64,000 bases of DNA. It comes from Imbricaverruca yamaguchii (Eukaryota > Arthropoda > Thecostraca > Neoverrucidae). The translations under genes and the position numbers were made by a program. Positions 33,327 to 45,504 of the stretch are shown here, in pieces; within the stretch, counting starts at the first letter, position 1; every line of letters begins with the position of its first letter. A model generated the notes under the pieces. It was given only the letters and a program-made list of their open reading frames with translations. It was not told the DNA's origin and did no database searches. The stretch lies in the NCBI GenBank assembly GCA_034440575.1, contig JAOTOL010001458.1, forward strand, positions 709,501 through 773,500, written 5' to 3'.

Positions 33327-34332
33327 GTTTAACACTCGCAAGTCCGGCGGTCCGCGCCAACTTCGGATGTCCGGGGGGCAGATGTCTGCCCCCCTAAGAT
33401 CTCTGGAACTATGCTAGCTAGCGACAAACGGAAAACGGCGTTGGATAGCTGGTAACGGGCCCTATCGAAAGTGTTTGGATACTTTTTCGCTCAGGTCAAC
33501 ATTCAGGTCACTGGGCCATCTTAGGTCAAATTCTACCATATCGGGTGGAACTCAGATATTGACGCATATCTCAGGACCTGCAACAGATAGAAACAATTGG
33601 CGAACGTTATTCGACTGTCCTTGAAATGCGCTACTGACAATAGGCGGTGTAATTTAAGGTCAGGTCAACCGAACCTCAGGTCAAGGTCATGAAATCATGA
33701 CCTCAGGTCAAGGCCTAGGGAGGTCATGCAAGGTATTAATCGACACGTCTTGACGATACAAGCACAATGACGGTAATATGAGCCTTTTAGCTCAATGCAG
33801 TGCGATGTAATGCGCATAAATGTGTAGTGATCTCAGATGACCTCAGAAACCTTGGTGAGGTCACTGAGCAAAAATGTCAGCGGTAGCATTGAGCATAGCT
33901 TCCATCTGCATGCCACAACCGTTGTGACATCATTCCGAGCGTAAATATGCAACTAGGAAACATTTGTATATTTTACCATAGCCATATAATGGGGAAACCA
34001 TGGCAGCGACCTGACCTAAAGTCAATGCTACGAAAAACACCGATATACATATTATGGTCCCTGATGAGATCATGATATGCTATAAATTTGAAATCAATCG
34101 CCCAATTATTGTGGAAGTTATGCCACCTAGAACTCTGAGTGTAGTTGGGTCACTTCGCCTGACCTGGTGACCTGACCTGAGATGACCCAGGATTTAAAAT
34201 GTATGAGGATATGCGGAAAAGACCAATGAACAGCCATGCGAGGTTTGGCCTTGCTAACCCTATTAGTTTGGCGGAAAATGAGGAAAAATCGGAGGGGGAC
34301 AGATATTTCCCCCCCGGACGTGCGCGGGTTAA
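33327..34332. mobile_element. Putative ~1.0-kb TIR element (family X, copy 1)
   Basis: Left end GTTTAACACTCGCAAGTCCGG and right end read inward as CTTAACCCGCGCACGTCCGG. Both ends are followed by a G-run and a CAGATGTCTG/AAATATCTG-containing subterminal palindrome (left, GGGGGGCAGATGTCTGCCCCCC). The interior is rich in CAGGTCA/AGGTCA words and encodes nothing. The right end carries a decayed copy of the same palindrome. Ends inferred by eye; no target duplication identified. Confidence 0.55.
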
Positions 34333-34344
34333 GGGCGCATCGAT

Positions 34345-34870
34345 TGCAGAGGTCATGCAGCAACCATGGCCTAGGGGACACTTACGGGGCTCCTGCACCG
34401 ACACATCGAGGGGCTCGCCAGGGCCCCCAAGGCGGCCACTCACCCCCTCCGACCTTCCAGGGGAGGCAGCTGCCCACTTCTCCCTGCTACGCCACTGCCC
34501 CGATCCGAAGTCCGTTGCACCGCCGACGCCGACAGACCTCCGCGCGGAGCGGCAAGGACGCCAAGGCGCCTCCCGAACTCAGCGCACAACAACGCACAGG
34601 ACGTCACTCACCGCCGGCCGACACCAGTAGCTGCGCTCGCGAGCGGCCAGGCAGTGGCTGCCGGTGCCGACACACCCTCACGGCGGCGGCCGCGGACTAC
34701 GCCCCGCCCTCGGCGGCACGCATGGCACAGCTGGCCGCCGTGTATCGGCGTGGCGGGCGACGTGACCGGCAGAGGCGCGTCCAGCAGGGCGGCGCGCCGC
34801 CAAAGCGCGGTCACACGCGCAGAGGCGATGAATGCTGAAAATGAATGGTGAATGGAGATGTGCATGGTGG
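34345..34870. other. GC-rich segment, possible CpG island
   Basis: CpG-dense sequence in an AT-rich setting. On the minus strand a strong donor-like GGCG|GTGAGTGACG lies at about 34608, but the upstream frames contain stops near it, so at most it could end a 5' untranslated exon. No protein recognised. Confidence 0.3.
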
Positions 34871-35300
34871 GGACGGGAGGGCTAAAATCGACTGGGGACT
34901 GGGATCGGGGTTTCTATGGGCGGTTGCCCAAAGGGCCACATGTTGAAGATTTAAATTATTGGGGAGGGGAGTGGTGTGGCGCCTCGTCAGTTATTAGGGC
35001 GTTTTGGGCGCATCAACTGCGCATCAACTGCACCAGGTGGGCAAATCGCCCTCGAAAGTCCCCCTGAAAAGTGTGCAACTCGCCGCTCGTGCACATTGCA
35101 CGTGCGGCGGCCAGTTGGCGACGCGCCGTCATGATATACACGACAGCTCGGCGGCCGGGGAACGTCGGAGTCCACTGGCCCGGTGCGTGTCGAGAGCGGC
35201 CCCGACCCGCCCCCGAGAAGCGAGGCGCACACGCTATCACCTGATCGCCGTCGGTCGATGCCAAACGGCGCCAAGGTCATTGGCACACCACGAGGTGAAG

Positions 35301-35556
35301 CAGGGGCGGATCCGGGGATTTTAATCGGGGGATTTGTTCTTGAACGGCGCCATTTTTCCAGAATGGCACATCTTTTACTTCGAGGGACGCAATTGGCTGA
35401 AGAAGAAGAAAAACTGAAAAACCCGCTCGATGGAGGGGAGGAACACGTCAATGTTCTGGAAGGTCACCTTTTCATTCGAAAGGGCACCACATCTCTATTG
35501 GGGGAGAGGGTGGGTTGTCCCCAGTTGGCCCCCTCCCCTCCCTGGATCCGCCAGTG
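35301..35556. mobile_element. MITE with GGCGGATCC terminal inverted repeats
   Basis: Left end CAGGGGCGGATCC (35301-35313) pairs with right end GGATCCGCCAGTG (35544-35556). The 256-bp element has no coding capacity. Ends of the type CAGTGGCGGATCC are common among hAT-like MITEs of invertebrates (general knowledge). A second related element is at 56183-56443. Confidence 0.75.
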
Positions 35557-35751
35557 AGATAGTGGCATCTAGGACGGACCCTGCCAGGGCTCGATTGCTT
35601 TCTGAATTTAAATAGTCTAGTCGTATATCCCAGCCTATTAACTCACTGAAAACAAATACCTATTTTCTTGGAGCAAAAATAAATTAGCCCACACACGGAA
35701 CCAGAATAATTTTAGTCAGGTTCGTCTATTCCGGGCCTGCCTTCCGAAGCA

Positions 35752-35902
35752 GTTGTGTGCGCCCGTGCGCCAGTCGCAACAACTGGGCGCGTCTCTGTGC
35801 CAAACGTGACACTTGTATGCGCAACTGTACCAGACGTAACACCTGGGTGCGCCTCTGTGCCAAGCGTGACAACTGGCTGCGCACCTGTGCCAGATGCAAC
35901 AC
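35752..35902. repeat. 30-bp minisatellite, 5 copies
   Basis: Units read AACTGGGTGCGCCTCTGTGCC then AGGCGTGAC-like tails; the period is 30 bp and the copies differ at several positions. Confidence 0.85.
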
Positions 35903-37199
35903 CGATTCGGTCAGCGGCGTCACAGTCGTTCTGATCGCTGATCTATTCCATACCTCCCTTTCAAACCACCTGGGTGCGCTCCTGTGTGGCGAGACGGCGA
36001 TTCCGGTCTGTGACGTCACAGCTATGTCGGTCGCAGTCGCGGGAGCGCCCAGTGTAACAATTATCGGAGAAAGGGGATTATAAAAGGTAACCAAATGCTC
36101 ATATTATAGTTGATGTACTTGTTGCAGTGCCCATTGTTATGCTAGTATTTATATGTGGCCGATACTTGGGTTTAGTTGAAGATTAAAACCTTTCCGACAA
36201 TATTGGTAGACGGCCTGATACATAAAGCGTGTGCTACAAATCCTGAGCGTAAAATGTCTGGGTATATATTCTGTCTCGAAAGAAGGGTCATGCCAGAAAT
36301 ATATTCCGCCAATGTGTTGTTCTATTTTGCTATGAACTTATTTTACTAGGTTACTTTTTCTAATCGTCGTTAATTCAACAATGATCAGTACAGCTTTCCA
36401 CAATTTTATCAATTCTAGGGAAAAGATTCACAAAAATGATTGCGGACAAAGCATGCTACTTACATGGACGATTTTGGTCTTAGTGGAAAGAGCTCCACAT
36501 GTGGAGCATATGGAGAGGCTCTAACAAGGTTGCTTTATCCAGGAATGTCAGAAGTCATGCCTGCCAGATGGGTGGGAGCATTACGCCCCCTCACTTTGCT
36601 TCCGCTTAATATATCAGAAACAAATTGACATAGATAAGTCAAATTATGTACCCACCTACATCAATACTAAGGGTACCATGGTTTCCAATATAATAATTTT
36701 GTCATACATGGTGATATCACATTGACGTCTGCACCTAATAATGTGAGATAATGTAAACTATAATGTGAGATAATGCAAATAATGCAAACTTTATTGTTTA
36801 TGATTTCGTAGGCACTTCAACCGGCAGACGCATTCCTTCCATCTCACTGGAAAACAATAGACCAAACGCTCATGTTTATTCTGAGTTTGCGAAAAAGAAA
36901 TGCTTTGGTACCGAAATCACCAGCCACCCGTGAATTCTTCGTAAGGTATAATTCCACCAGGCTGGTGCCAACACATCACCATAGGGCATAGGATGCTTTC
37001 ACAAGTTTCAATTTAACTTAAAACGTACGCTGACAGCACACATCAAATGTATTAGCGGCACAGGTCACAAGTGTAGCCACCATCGCCGTTAGCTTGCACG
37101 TCGGTACAGAGCACACAGGCCCAGCCTTGGCAGGCTGCGCACTGAATCCACTCTTCACACGACATAATAAATACCATACCACAGATAATGCCCTTGGTA
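35903..37199. other. Unannotated AT-rich stretch
   Basis: Includes local repetition of AATAATGTGAGATAATG (36736-36785). No gene was recognised. The end of the Tigger-like element lies somewhere within the last few hundred bases. Confidence 0.4.
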
Positions 37200-38897
37200 T
37201 CATCTGGTTCTTGCGGCGTTGCAGATTTGCCAGTTTGTTGGTTTCTTCTTTTGCGATCCTGTCTTTGTCTGTCTTGACCCTTTCTTTTTAGCTGCCTCTA
37301 CCTTTTCTTTTCCCTTCTTCATTTTTATTTCTTCAAGCATTTTCTTGTTGGGAGACGACGTAATTACTGTGGCTTGTTCAGCCCGACGAGATCTCTTTCT
37401 CTTTTCCGCTCGCGGAGTGGTGCATAACATATCTAGAATGCTGGTTAGTGACTGCTGTGCGCTCCCCTTGAGATCGGCAGCTGTGGCGCTCGAGCCCGCA
37501 GACTCCGGCGCCGGTTCCTGAGACGGCTGCACTACGTTCTCATCGAGATCGGCAGCTGTGGCGCTCGAGCCCGCAGACCCCGGCGCCGGTTCTTGAGACG
37601 ACTGTAGCGCGCTCCCGTCGAGACTGGCGGGGGAATCGGGAGCCTCCTCCTCAGTCATCCGTGCGGATGCAAAATCATCTTCGGTGAAAACCATATCACG
37701 GTGCCATATTCCTGAGGCTTTAAATCCATTGATCGCCCGCTCCATGGTAGTAGATCTCGAGTACGCAGTGCTGAAGACCTGAGCCAGCTCGTACTCGGTC
37801 AAGTGCCTACCTGGATGGGCACGCATCCAGGTGTCCACCGCGTTGTTGTACGCGCTCTTGAGAGACTTGAATACCGCCACATCTAGTGGCTGCATTCTAT
37901 CAGTAGCATGCGGCGGCAGTGATTGTCACGCCGTCTTCCCGAGCCATGTTGACGACCTCGAGCGACTTATGGCTGTGATGGCCATCGAGGATGATTACGT
38001 GCTCGTCCTGCATTGAGAGCTTCATCACCGCCAGGAAATGGTGGAACCACGTGAGGAAAGCCTCCTGATCGATCCATCCAGACTTAGTGCACGTTCCCAC
38101 CGAGCCTGGCTGTGCACCGTTCATTAGACTTTGAACCATCTTCATCCTGCCGAAGACGAAGACTGGAGGTAGGTACAATCCAGCCCCGTTGACTGCGCAC
38201 AGAACAGTGACGTCTTGCCGCGCTCTCCGCTTGTGATTTTCCTGACTCTTTTAACGCCTTTAGAAGCAACGATCTTCCCTGGAGACTGTACGTTGGTCAC
38301 CCCAGTTTCATCCATAATCCATACTTCCATGGGCCCGTAGTCGCCTCCGTCGAGAACTGATTTGTATGCGTCGAAGAACTTCTTGACCTGAGGTCGGTTG
38401 AATCCGACGGCTCGGGATAGGCTTGTGGCTTCTGGGCTCCTGATTGACAGGCTTGGGTGGCGACGCAAAAAATCCGTAAAGCCAGTCTTTCCCAGCCATC
38501 ATGTGCTCTTTGTCGAACCACACTTTCATGTCCATCTTCTCTGCGAACTCGTAGGCTAGACGCCGCTGCATGACCGACGCAGTCGATGCGCCCTTAATCT
38601 CTCGTAGGCTAGACGCCGTACGTCCAGTGCTGTCAGCCCAAAAGGAAGTTTCTCCATTTCTTCGATCTTTTGTACGAGTTGTTCCTCCATTTCCTTTGGA
38701 ATGTTTGTAGACCTTCCCAGACTTCCCGGGACCAGCACCTTCTTGTCTCTGTGGCGACACAGTGTTTTTCTGGATATCTTGTACATTTTGGAGACCTTAT
38801 GTAGGGAAGATCCACTACGTATGGCTTGAAGTGCTTGCTTGAGACTCCCTTGGCCATAGGAGTCTCGGTCCGGGGTCCTGGTTCTTGTTCCTGCCAT
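37200..38897 (-). pseudogene. pogo/Tigger-like DDE transposase, frameshifted relic
   Basis: Read on the minus strand from ATG 38897. An N-terminal pipsqueak-type helix-turn-helix (DSYGQGSLKQALQAIRSGSS then LHKVSKMYKISRKTL) is followed by a CENPB-like region (RRLAYEFAEKMD, KDWLYGFF). The DDE domain follows, with IMDETGV (first Asp), VIILDGHHSHKS (second Asp) and MQPLDVAVFKSLKSAYN (third Asp). A lysine-rich tail ends about 230 codons later. The pieces lie in at least three frames: shifts occur near 38590, 38460, 38170 and 37900, and a duplicated TCGTAGGCTAGACGCCG occurs at 38559-38617. The order matches Tigger transposases of about 500-560 aa, which bind and cut their own inverted repeats in the nucleus. 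Terminal repeats were not identified. It is dead. Confidence 0.88.
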
Positions 38898-39721
38898 GTT
38901 ATATGATCCTGAAAATGATGTCGGAATTATAAAGTTGTTGGTGGAAACTGATACAAACTGATTAGGGTCGTGGCAAGGTATTATCTGATGGTGTTTGCCA
39001 AGGACGCATGAACCGGGGGTGGTGAGGGTAACAGGAAGGGCAGGGCCTCCCCCAACCAACTTTGGTGATTTTTAACATTGACCCTATGGCGTTGACTAGA
39101 AATATTCTGCCGAAAAAAAAAAGTTGTTTGGCCCCAAACTTTGAAACAGTTCTCGCGCCGCTGGTGTTTCTTGCACATATTGGAACACACTGGAAGTACT
39201 TTGGCAAGCCTTGAAATAATGTGCAAGGGTGATGCTCTTCGCTAGGTGCACATATTTTCACACAGTCTGGTGAAATTTGGTGCATATAAATTTGTATTCT
39301 AGTATTCGGATAACGCCATTATTGTTATCTTGCTTAATTGACTGGGTAGATCTGTTATTATCTGGGTATTATCTGTTATAAATATGGGTAGATCGATGAA
39401 TACAGACACTTTCACATTTAGGTAAGTATGCCATCTACGAATGACCAAGGTCGTAACAAGCAGGGAGGGGATGGCATTGAAGCCCCCAATTTGGAACAAC
39501 CTGACACCAAAAATGTATAGATGTTATCCGACACAAAAAATGTACGTAGCAAATTTCAGACCGCAGCTTCCCGATCCCTTGTTGGTTACCCCCCCCCTCT
39601 TCACGAACACTTCCAATAGTTCGTACGTCCCCGAGGGTGACAAAAGAAATATATCAAAACACATTCGAGGTAGGAAAGTTAATTAGCTGCATATTAAAAC
39701 ATGAATGTGTCATTCGTAAAC
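38898..39721. other. Flank of the Tigger relic, unannotated
   Basis: No recognised gene or repeat. The 5' part (to about 39060) keeps a minus-strand frame open into the transposase but has no similarity that I recognise. Confidence 0.4.
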
Positions 39722-40187
39722 TACCGGCGGGAAAGACGCCCCATCTATGGGGTAAGATTCCCCCGGGGGCGTCTTTCCTCATCGATGTGTGGGCCGTCTT
39801 ACCCGCCAATGCGGAAATTTGCTAGAAATATAAATAGCGTCGCACGTAGCGTACATAAATAGGGCGATCGTGGCGCACTGGAGAATAACACCCTAAAGAG
39901 GCAAAATATATCATGTTCCACGATGTAAAGTCCTACAGCACGCACGTATATTATTTAGACAGATATTTGCAACTATTTTGTTAAACTTTCATGAGCGAAA
40001 ACGTCAAAAAACAGAAAAACACTCAGCGCTCGTCACGCACTTTCAGCAACGGACCAACTTTTTGAGCAATGTACAACCGTGGTTTCTGCTTCCAATCAAG
40101 AACTTCAGATATGTTCTCTAGTTTTTTATCAGCCTATAGAGGGGATGGGGCGTCTTATCCGATGGGGCATCTTACCCAACTCTACCC
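39722..40187. mobile_element. MITE with GGGTAAGA(C/T)GCCCC terminal motifs
   Basis: The left end contains GAAAGACGCCCCATCTATGG and GGTAAGATTCCCCC; the right end contains GATGGGGCGTCTTATCC, GATGGGGCATCTTACCC and AACTCTACCC. Read inward the two ends are inverted repeats with tandem GGGTAAGACGCCCCAT modules. No coding capacity. Confidence 0.65.
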
Positions 40188-43100
40188 TAATCATCGTCCA
40201 ACAATTTGAAGTCAGCACCAAAAGTCGTAATGTTAGGTTAGGCTGGACTAGGTTAGGTCAAGTTAGGAAATGCGAAAGGGTGGAAGTATTAGGTAACTTC
40301 AAGCCATTAGTAACCACATACTATGAAACCATGATCTGTGATATTACATGGTCATGTTCATCTGTATGAACCTCTGGGGGGCTTCAGGAGCATCCTAGCA
40401 CACATTTTCTGCCATCTGAGCCATTACCTCTATGTCGTTGACTAAAAAAACTGGCGTAAAAAATCGGCTCCCTTGCCATTCTTGGGTCTCGTCTGCATCT
40501 AGTATCGTGTCGACATATACCTTGTCGCTAGTTGGTTTTCGTAAGTATGTTGGTGAATTAATATATATTCTGCTGCATTGATAGTGTGCAATTTTATAAC
40601 CTTCTCGTCGAACATTCCACTCCCGAGCTGGACACGACAGGGGATGGTTTTTATCGGAAGGTCGTGCTTATGATAAACATGCGTTTATGTACGCTCTGAG
40701 GGAGTGCAGATGGTGTCAGTTTTGCTTTTATGTTCCGACCACCGGGACCCCACACGTTTGGTGACAGTTCGAAATCCGAGCGTGCTTCCGACGTCTACTC
40801 GGCCCGGGGTTACGAAGACCGCCCGGTCCGATGTAACTCAGAACGAAGAGCCAATGCGCATGGAGGACGTGTTGATTATTATTTTACCACGGTTCCTCTG
40901 CTGCATTCACGGTCATAGGCAGCATAGCTCATATGTCACGTCACGGTCATAGGAAGCATAGGTCATAGGCCACGTTACGGTCACAGGTCACAGGTCATGG
41001 TCACTTACGAAGCATCAGGGGAAGATAAAGCGGAACTGTGGACAACAGAATTGTGGACACCCTCGAAAGTTGGAAGGCTCGGGTACGTCCCTCCCTCTCG
41101 TTGCACGAATGTTTGAACCAGAGGTACCCCTCGGAGAGAAATAGGCGCACCTTGGAAAGAAAAGAAGACCCTGTGAGAAAAGTGTGTCCCTTCCGCTTCA
41201 GGTACTTTCTTTTGCAGTGGCGCCCCTCCAAACAAATTGTGTCCCTCCCGACAAGCTTCGCTTCCCCATGATAATTCCTGCTCCCCGCAAAGTACGCGTA
41301 CAACTAGCCGCTAGTGCCGACATGGTGGGCCGATTTGCACTGTAGCATGCCCACGAAACCAACCTGTCCCATGGATGAGTACTGAATCCTGAAACGGTGT
41401 TTCACAGATCGACGTCATGTTTGAGCTGTGCATCACGTCTCTGCCGGGCCGACCACCGCCATGGTGACAAACGGCCAACATGCCTCATCTGTCCTGACCA
41501 GCCCTGCATGCTCATGTTGTGCACACAATGCCACACAAGCGGCCTTCCGTGCTGTCGATCACCTCCCACTGAGCGTGCAAAGCGGCCGAGTCACCGCCCG
41601 CCGACCACGAGCAGGCGTGCTGGCCATGGGTGATTTGGCATGTTTATGCCGGCGCAAAGGTCAAGAAGTGGTGTCAGTGTCTGCGTCGCGTCGGATGCCG
41701 GTCAGTTGCGGCGATGCACGTCGTGCGAGCTGTCGCTCGCCCACCGCACCATCGCCATGTGCGCAGTGTTCCTCCACTGCCCGGATATCGTACTGTTGGC
41801 TCATGCCCCCGCCCCTCCGCCACCCACGCACGCACAATCGTTTGCGATAGCATATGCTGAGCAAGGCTCGGGAGTTGCAGGCTGCAGTCCGAGGAGGAGT
41901 AGGGAAAGCCGTAGTTGCGATATTTCAGGCTGTGAAAACAGTACCACGTGCCTGTAGCGCTGCCTGACGCACCATTTCGTGTTATCCGCCATTTGTGTCT
42001 TGTTTTTCCACTCGTGAAACTCTGGCTGAGTCACTTCCCTGTGGAGACAGCAGGTGCCCAGCTGGTCAAATGGCGTCTGGTGTGTGGAGCAGCACCTGAA
42101 CCTGAACACAGCACCTGGTAAAGTGACCCCTGAACGCCGACTGACCAGTGGCGCCGCACATCGGCAACGGGCTGAACTATGCTGAAGGCGCTGTCTTGGT
42201 GCGCGATAATCAAAGTACATTTCAGTCAGTCATGAATTGGGGCACTTCCATGTGGTGGCTGCCCTGCGCCAAGACAACGTTGTGTGAAGGCCAAAGGTCA
42301 AAATTATGGAACATGTATTAAAACTACATGCAACAAAAAAGCATGTACGTTTTTTTTTGTTGCGTGCAAAGGTGCACCATTCAGTTTTCGTGATTAATTA
42401 ATTCGGACGTAATGTGCAGCTGAGTTTACTTTGGGAAGCGTCATTCACTCCTGGAACATGGATTGAAATAATGTAGGCGAGTTCTCCTGGCTCGTGATAA
42501 TCTAGCGTTCCTCTCTCTGGTACGAAAACTGGCTCTTAAATCCAGGTATCTACCGCCCTTGTATTGACCGGACGAATAGTTAAACAATGACCGCTTGTAG
42601 TACAACAGTTTTAGATGAAGACATACGGTAGACACCGAAGCAAGTCTCTGAGTAATTAGAGTGTGCTGTAGTAGCATAGAAGTTCAGATCAATATATTCC
42701 GTTTTAATTGGGCGGTATGCATCACAGCAACAACATGATGGGTACAAAACTTTTCTTAGAACACATTGGTAAACGCCCGTTCCTTAATATTCCCCTTACT
42801 TATCATCCTCAATATAAAGAATGGGCAAAAGTAAGGCTACCAAACTTTGATTCGTTCAACCTTAATGAATCTGACAAGTGCTGCATCGTGCTTATTTAAT
42901 CATCTATTACCCCTCTACTAGATTCAGACATCCGAACTCTTCTGCTTCAGCTTTCAAGCAAACAGTAGTGGTTATCAATTGTAAAAGCAAGCTACCTGGG
43001 GAGGGGTGTTAGAGGTGTGCCGGACCTGGAAGTACTTTGAGCCACCGGAAGACCACGCTCCCGTCCTCAGTTGTGGAGCTGCCAGTGACCGGAGGACCAC

Positions 43101-43527
43101 GTTCCTGAGAGTTTGCAGCTTACCGCGCCATGGAGACGCCATAGAACTCCAAATAGTACTTTGTGTTGACAGCTTAGCACGGGCGCACTAGTGATGCACA
43201 ACGTCGGCTCAAAACTGTGAGCGTCACTTTCGTGTTGCTTCGAACTTGGCAACCTTTATTCGGTTGTGGCTGCGATGGATTCGGCCACACGGATGACTGC
43301 GCCTTCCATGCCCCAAATTCCACGCCTGGCATTCGTCCATGTGAACTGTTGTGTGTTGGTGTCAGTCTGTGCTCTAAGTGCATTCATTGCCTTTTCTTTT
43401 CGGTCAATCGGCGAAAAGGTAGCTACGTTGTAGCTCATGCGCTCTATGGGTCACTGAATGTATCGACAGACGAAGCAGCAGACTTCTACCACCTACACTT
43501 ACGGCATAGACGGCGCAGCGTTCAAAT
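40188..43527. other. Unannotated stretch with degraded MITE-like segment
   Basis: A segment at 41040-41285 shares words with 56187-56440 and 57975-58150 (ACCCCTC, AGAGAAA, TGTCCCTCC and CCATGATAATTCCTG) and is probably a degraded member of the same element family. TTAGGTTAGG words occur at 40231-40265. CCCTTGTATTGACCGG at 42556-42571 is shared with 26618-26633. No gene recognised. Confidence 0.4.
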
Positions 43528-44165
43528 TTAAGGCAGACGGGGGATTACCAGGCAGCTTCTGTGTCGATGATTTCCAGTGAACCGCACTGGGCCAGTATCA
43601 ATGTATGGGAAAGTGCAGGTATGGCGAGCTGGGCGGTGTGCGGGGAGGGGGCGGGGATGAGGGAGGACGAGGGTGGCGGTCGTTGGTCGCCGGACGCCTT
43701 TTCGGCAGCGCCGTGTTGGGCTGGGCCGCCTGACGTGCACATCTCGTCGAGCTCCGGCGTTCCTCTGTGCAGGCGCCGGCCGACTCTGCGCCACCGCCGC
43801 CGGCCGGCGCCGCCCAGCCGCGGGCTGGCTGCTGTGCCGTGCACACCTCTTGTATCGCCTGGACATGACCGTCCACGTGCTATTTATATTGGCGAGGCCA
43901 GGCACTTCCACTATCGCATTTGTCTGTGGGTGTGCCCAGCTGGCCACGTGGCTAAGACTAGTTGGGGGGCGGGGGGGGGGGGGTTGGACATTGGTGTTGA
44001 TCACAGCGATACGGGTTTACAGCGTTGGCAGTACCACCGCTGCCGACGCTCGTCTATTTACGGGGCCTCCTCGACCACCACCTTTAACCCCTCGCCCCCC
44101 CCCCCCGCCCCATCCTCAACCACACATAGACGCTCTGGGAAAAGCCAAGTACAGTCGTGACCCGG
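43528..44165. other. GC-rich stretch with G- and C-runs
   Basis: Overlapping open frames of 158-199 codons on both strands come from GC-rich composition and show no domain. Runs of G (43967-43982) and C (44094-44107) are present. Confidence 0.4.
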
Positions 44166-45504
44166 GTTAAGTCGTGGTACTAGCTGGACAGCAATGGTTT
44201 CTGGTAGTTGAACACTTGGGTTGAATTCTAATCAACTTTTTTGGTTCTCAAGACTCCTTAAGCATCCTTAAGCATCATCTTAAGCATGCACACAAACCCG
44301 CCCTTTGTCGACAGTTATTCGCTCCTTTCGTTCCCACCACACGTTCATTCAGTCCCCATAATAAAATAATTGGCATACAATTCCTTTCCACTTCAATGTT
44401 GAGCAGGGATTTGGCGAAACGTACCTACGCGGGTAGCTGTGTAGACCCGTGTAGTCTTAGGTGCATAGTAATGAATTGCCCGTTATATTCCCACACATGG
44501 AACCAACTGACGTGACACCATGGCTGTGTGATTGCCAGTTAGTTTCGTTATTCTTCTCACGGCTTGACAAAACTGAGCGATGAAATCAAATTGAAATTGA
44601 TTCGTGCGAGGTCCTGTAACTGGACCCAGATATTCGTGGCCAGCCCACCTAACTTTACCTCATTGACGCCGTGTCTGGGTTTGCACCTTGGAAATTTTAA
44701 CCGGGAGGAAGGTTCATATGTGGGGTCAGGGACCTGCCTCGCTCAATTCCATCTTCCGACCGTCTTGCCACTCCAGCTTGCCCTATTCAATTACCGAGTT
44801 CCAAAGTCTGGCGCCAAACGTCCTTCAGAGCACCGCCATACAACGGTGCCAATCGATGTCACTATACCACGGCTTCATTCGCTCGAGACCCTGTCGGCTC
44901 TACTCGTCCTTCCGTCTGAGGGCCCATTCCCACACCGCGTCAAAGTGCCGGCGGAGCATGTGGTCCGGAAGTAGCATAGATTACAGGATCCTCGGTTTAC
45001 AATTTCCACTTCAGAACACTTCAGCCCAAGAGAAGCAGGCAGGATAATTTCGTAATCGAACCATTTCGTCGTGCCCCACCCCCTACCCCTGGGCAGTGAG
45101 GGCTAACGACGAACTACGATAGGTGTCTGGTGAAAAATCGCCATAGAATAGCAGATACCAGAATGTCTCTCTCTCGTCTTGACAATGCTTGCACTAAATC
45201 TTACTCGCCAACGAGTTCATTAAGATGCAATTTCACCGCCTGCATGCCATTGTCTGCCCTTTCGCAGCATTTGCTTGAGCACGGCCGACAGTGAATGCAC
45301 CATCTTGCTCTGCCTCCAGAAGCTTCACGGCGTCACCTGGTAACCTTCTCCTGTGCCGTCCAGGTCGGCCAGGACGTGTCAGTTCTCCTGACGGGCCGTT
45401 TGTTTTGGAACGATTTGACCCAGATCGCTGGGCTTCTGGATCCCGTTTGATTCTGCCGATCCTGTGTTTCTCGGACGTCGGGGTGGTATCGCATCACAGT
45501 CGAG
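44166..45504. other. Unannotated stretch before the 43-bp satellite
   Basis: The longest frames are under 140 codons and have no recognisable content. Confidence 0.4.

Noticed and set aside
34600..34865. First exon on the minus strand ending GGCG|GTGAGTGACG
   Set aside because: All three upstream frames lack a credible start and recognisable protein, and two have stops close to the site. At best it is an untranslated exon.
43528..44170. Overlapping frames of 158-199 codons
   Set aside because: GC-rich composition with Pro/Arg-rich translations on both strands and no domain.
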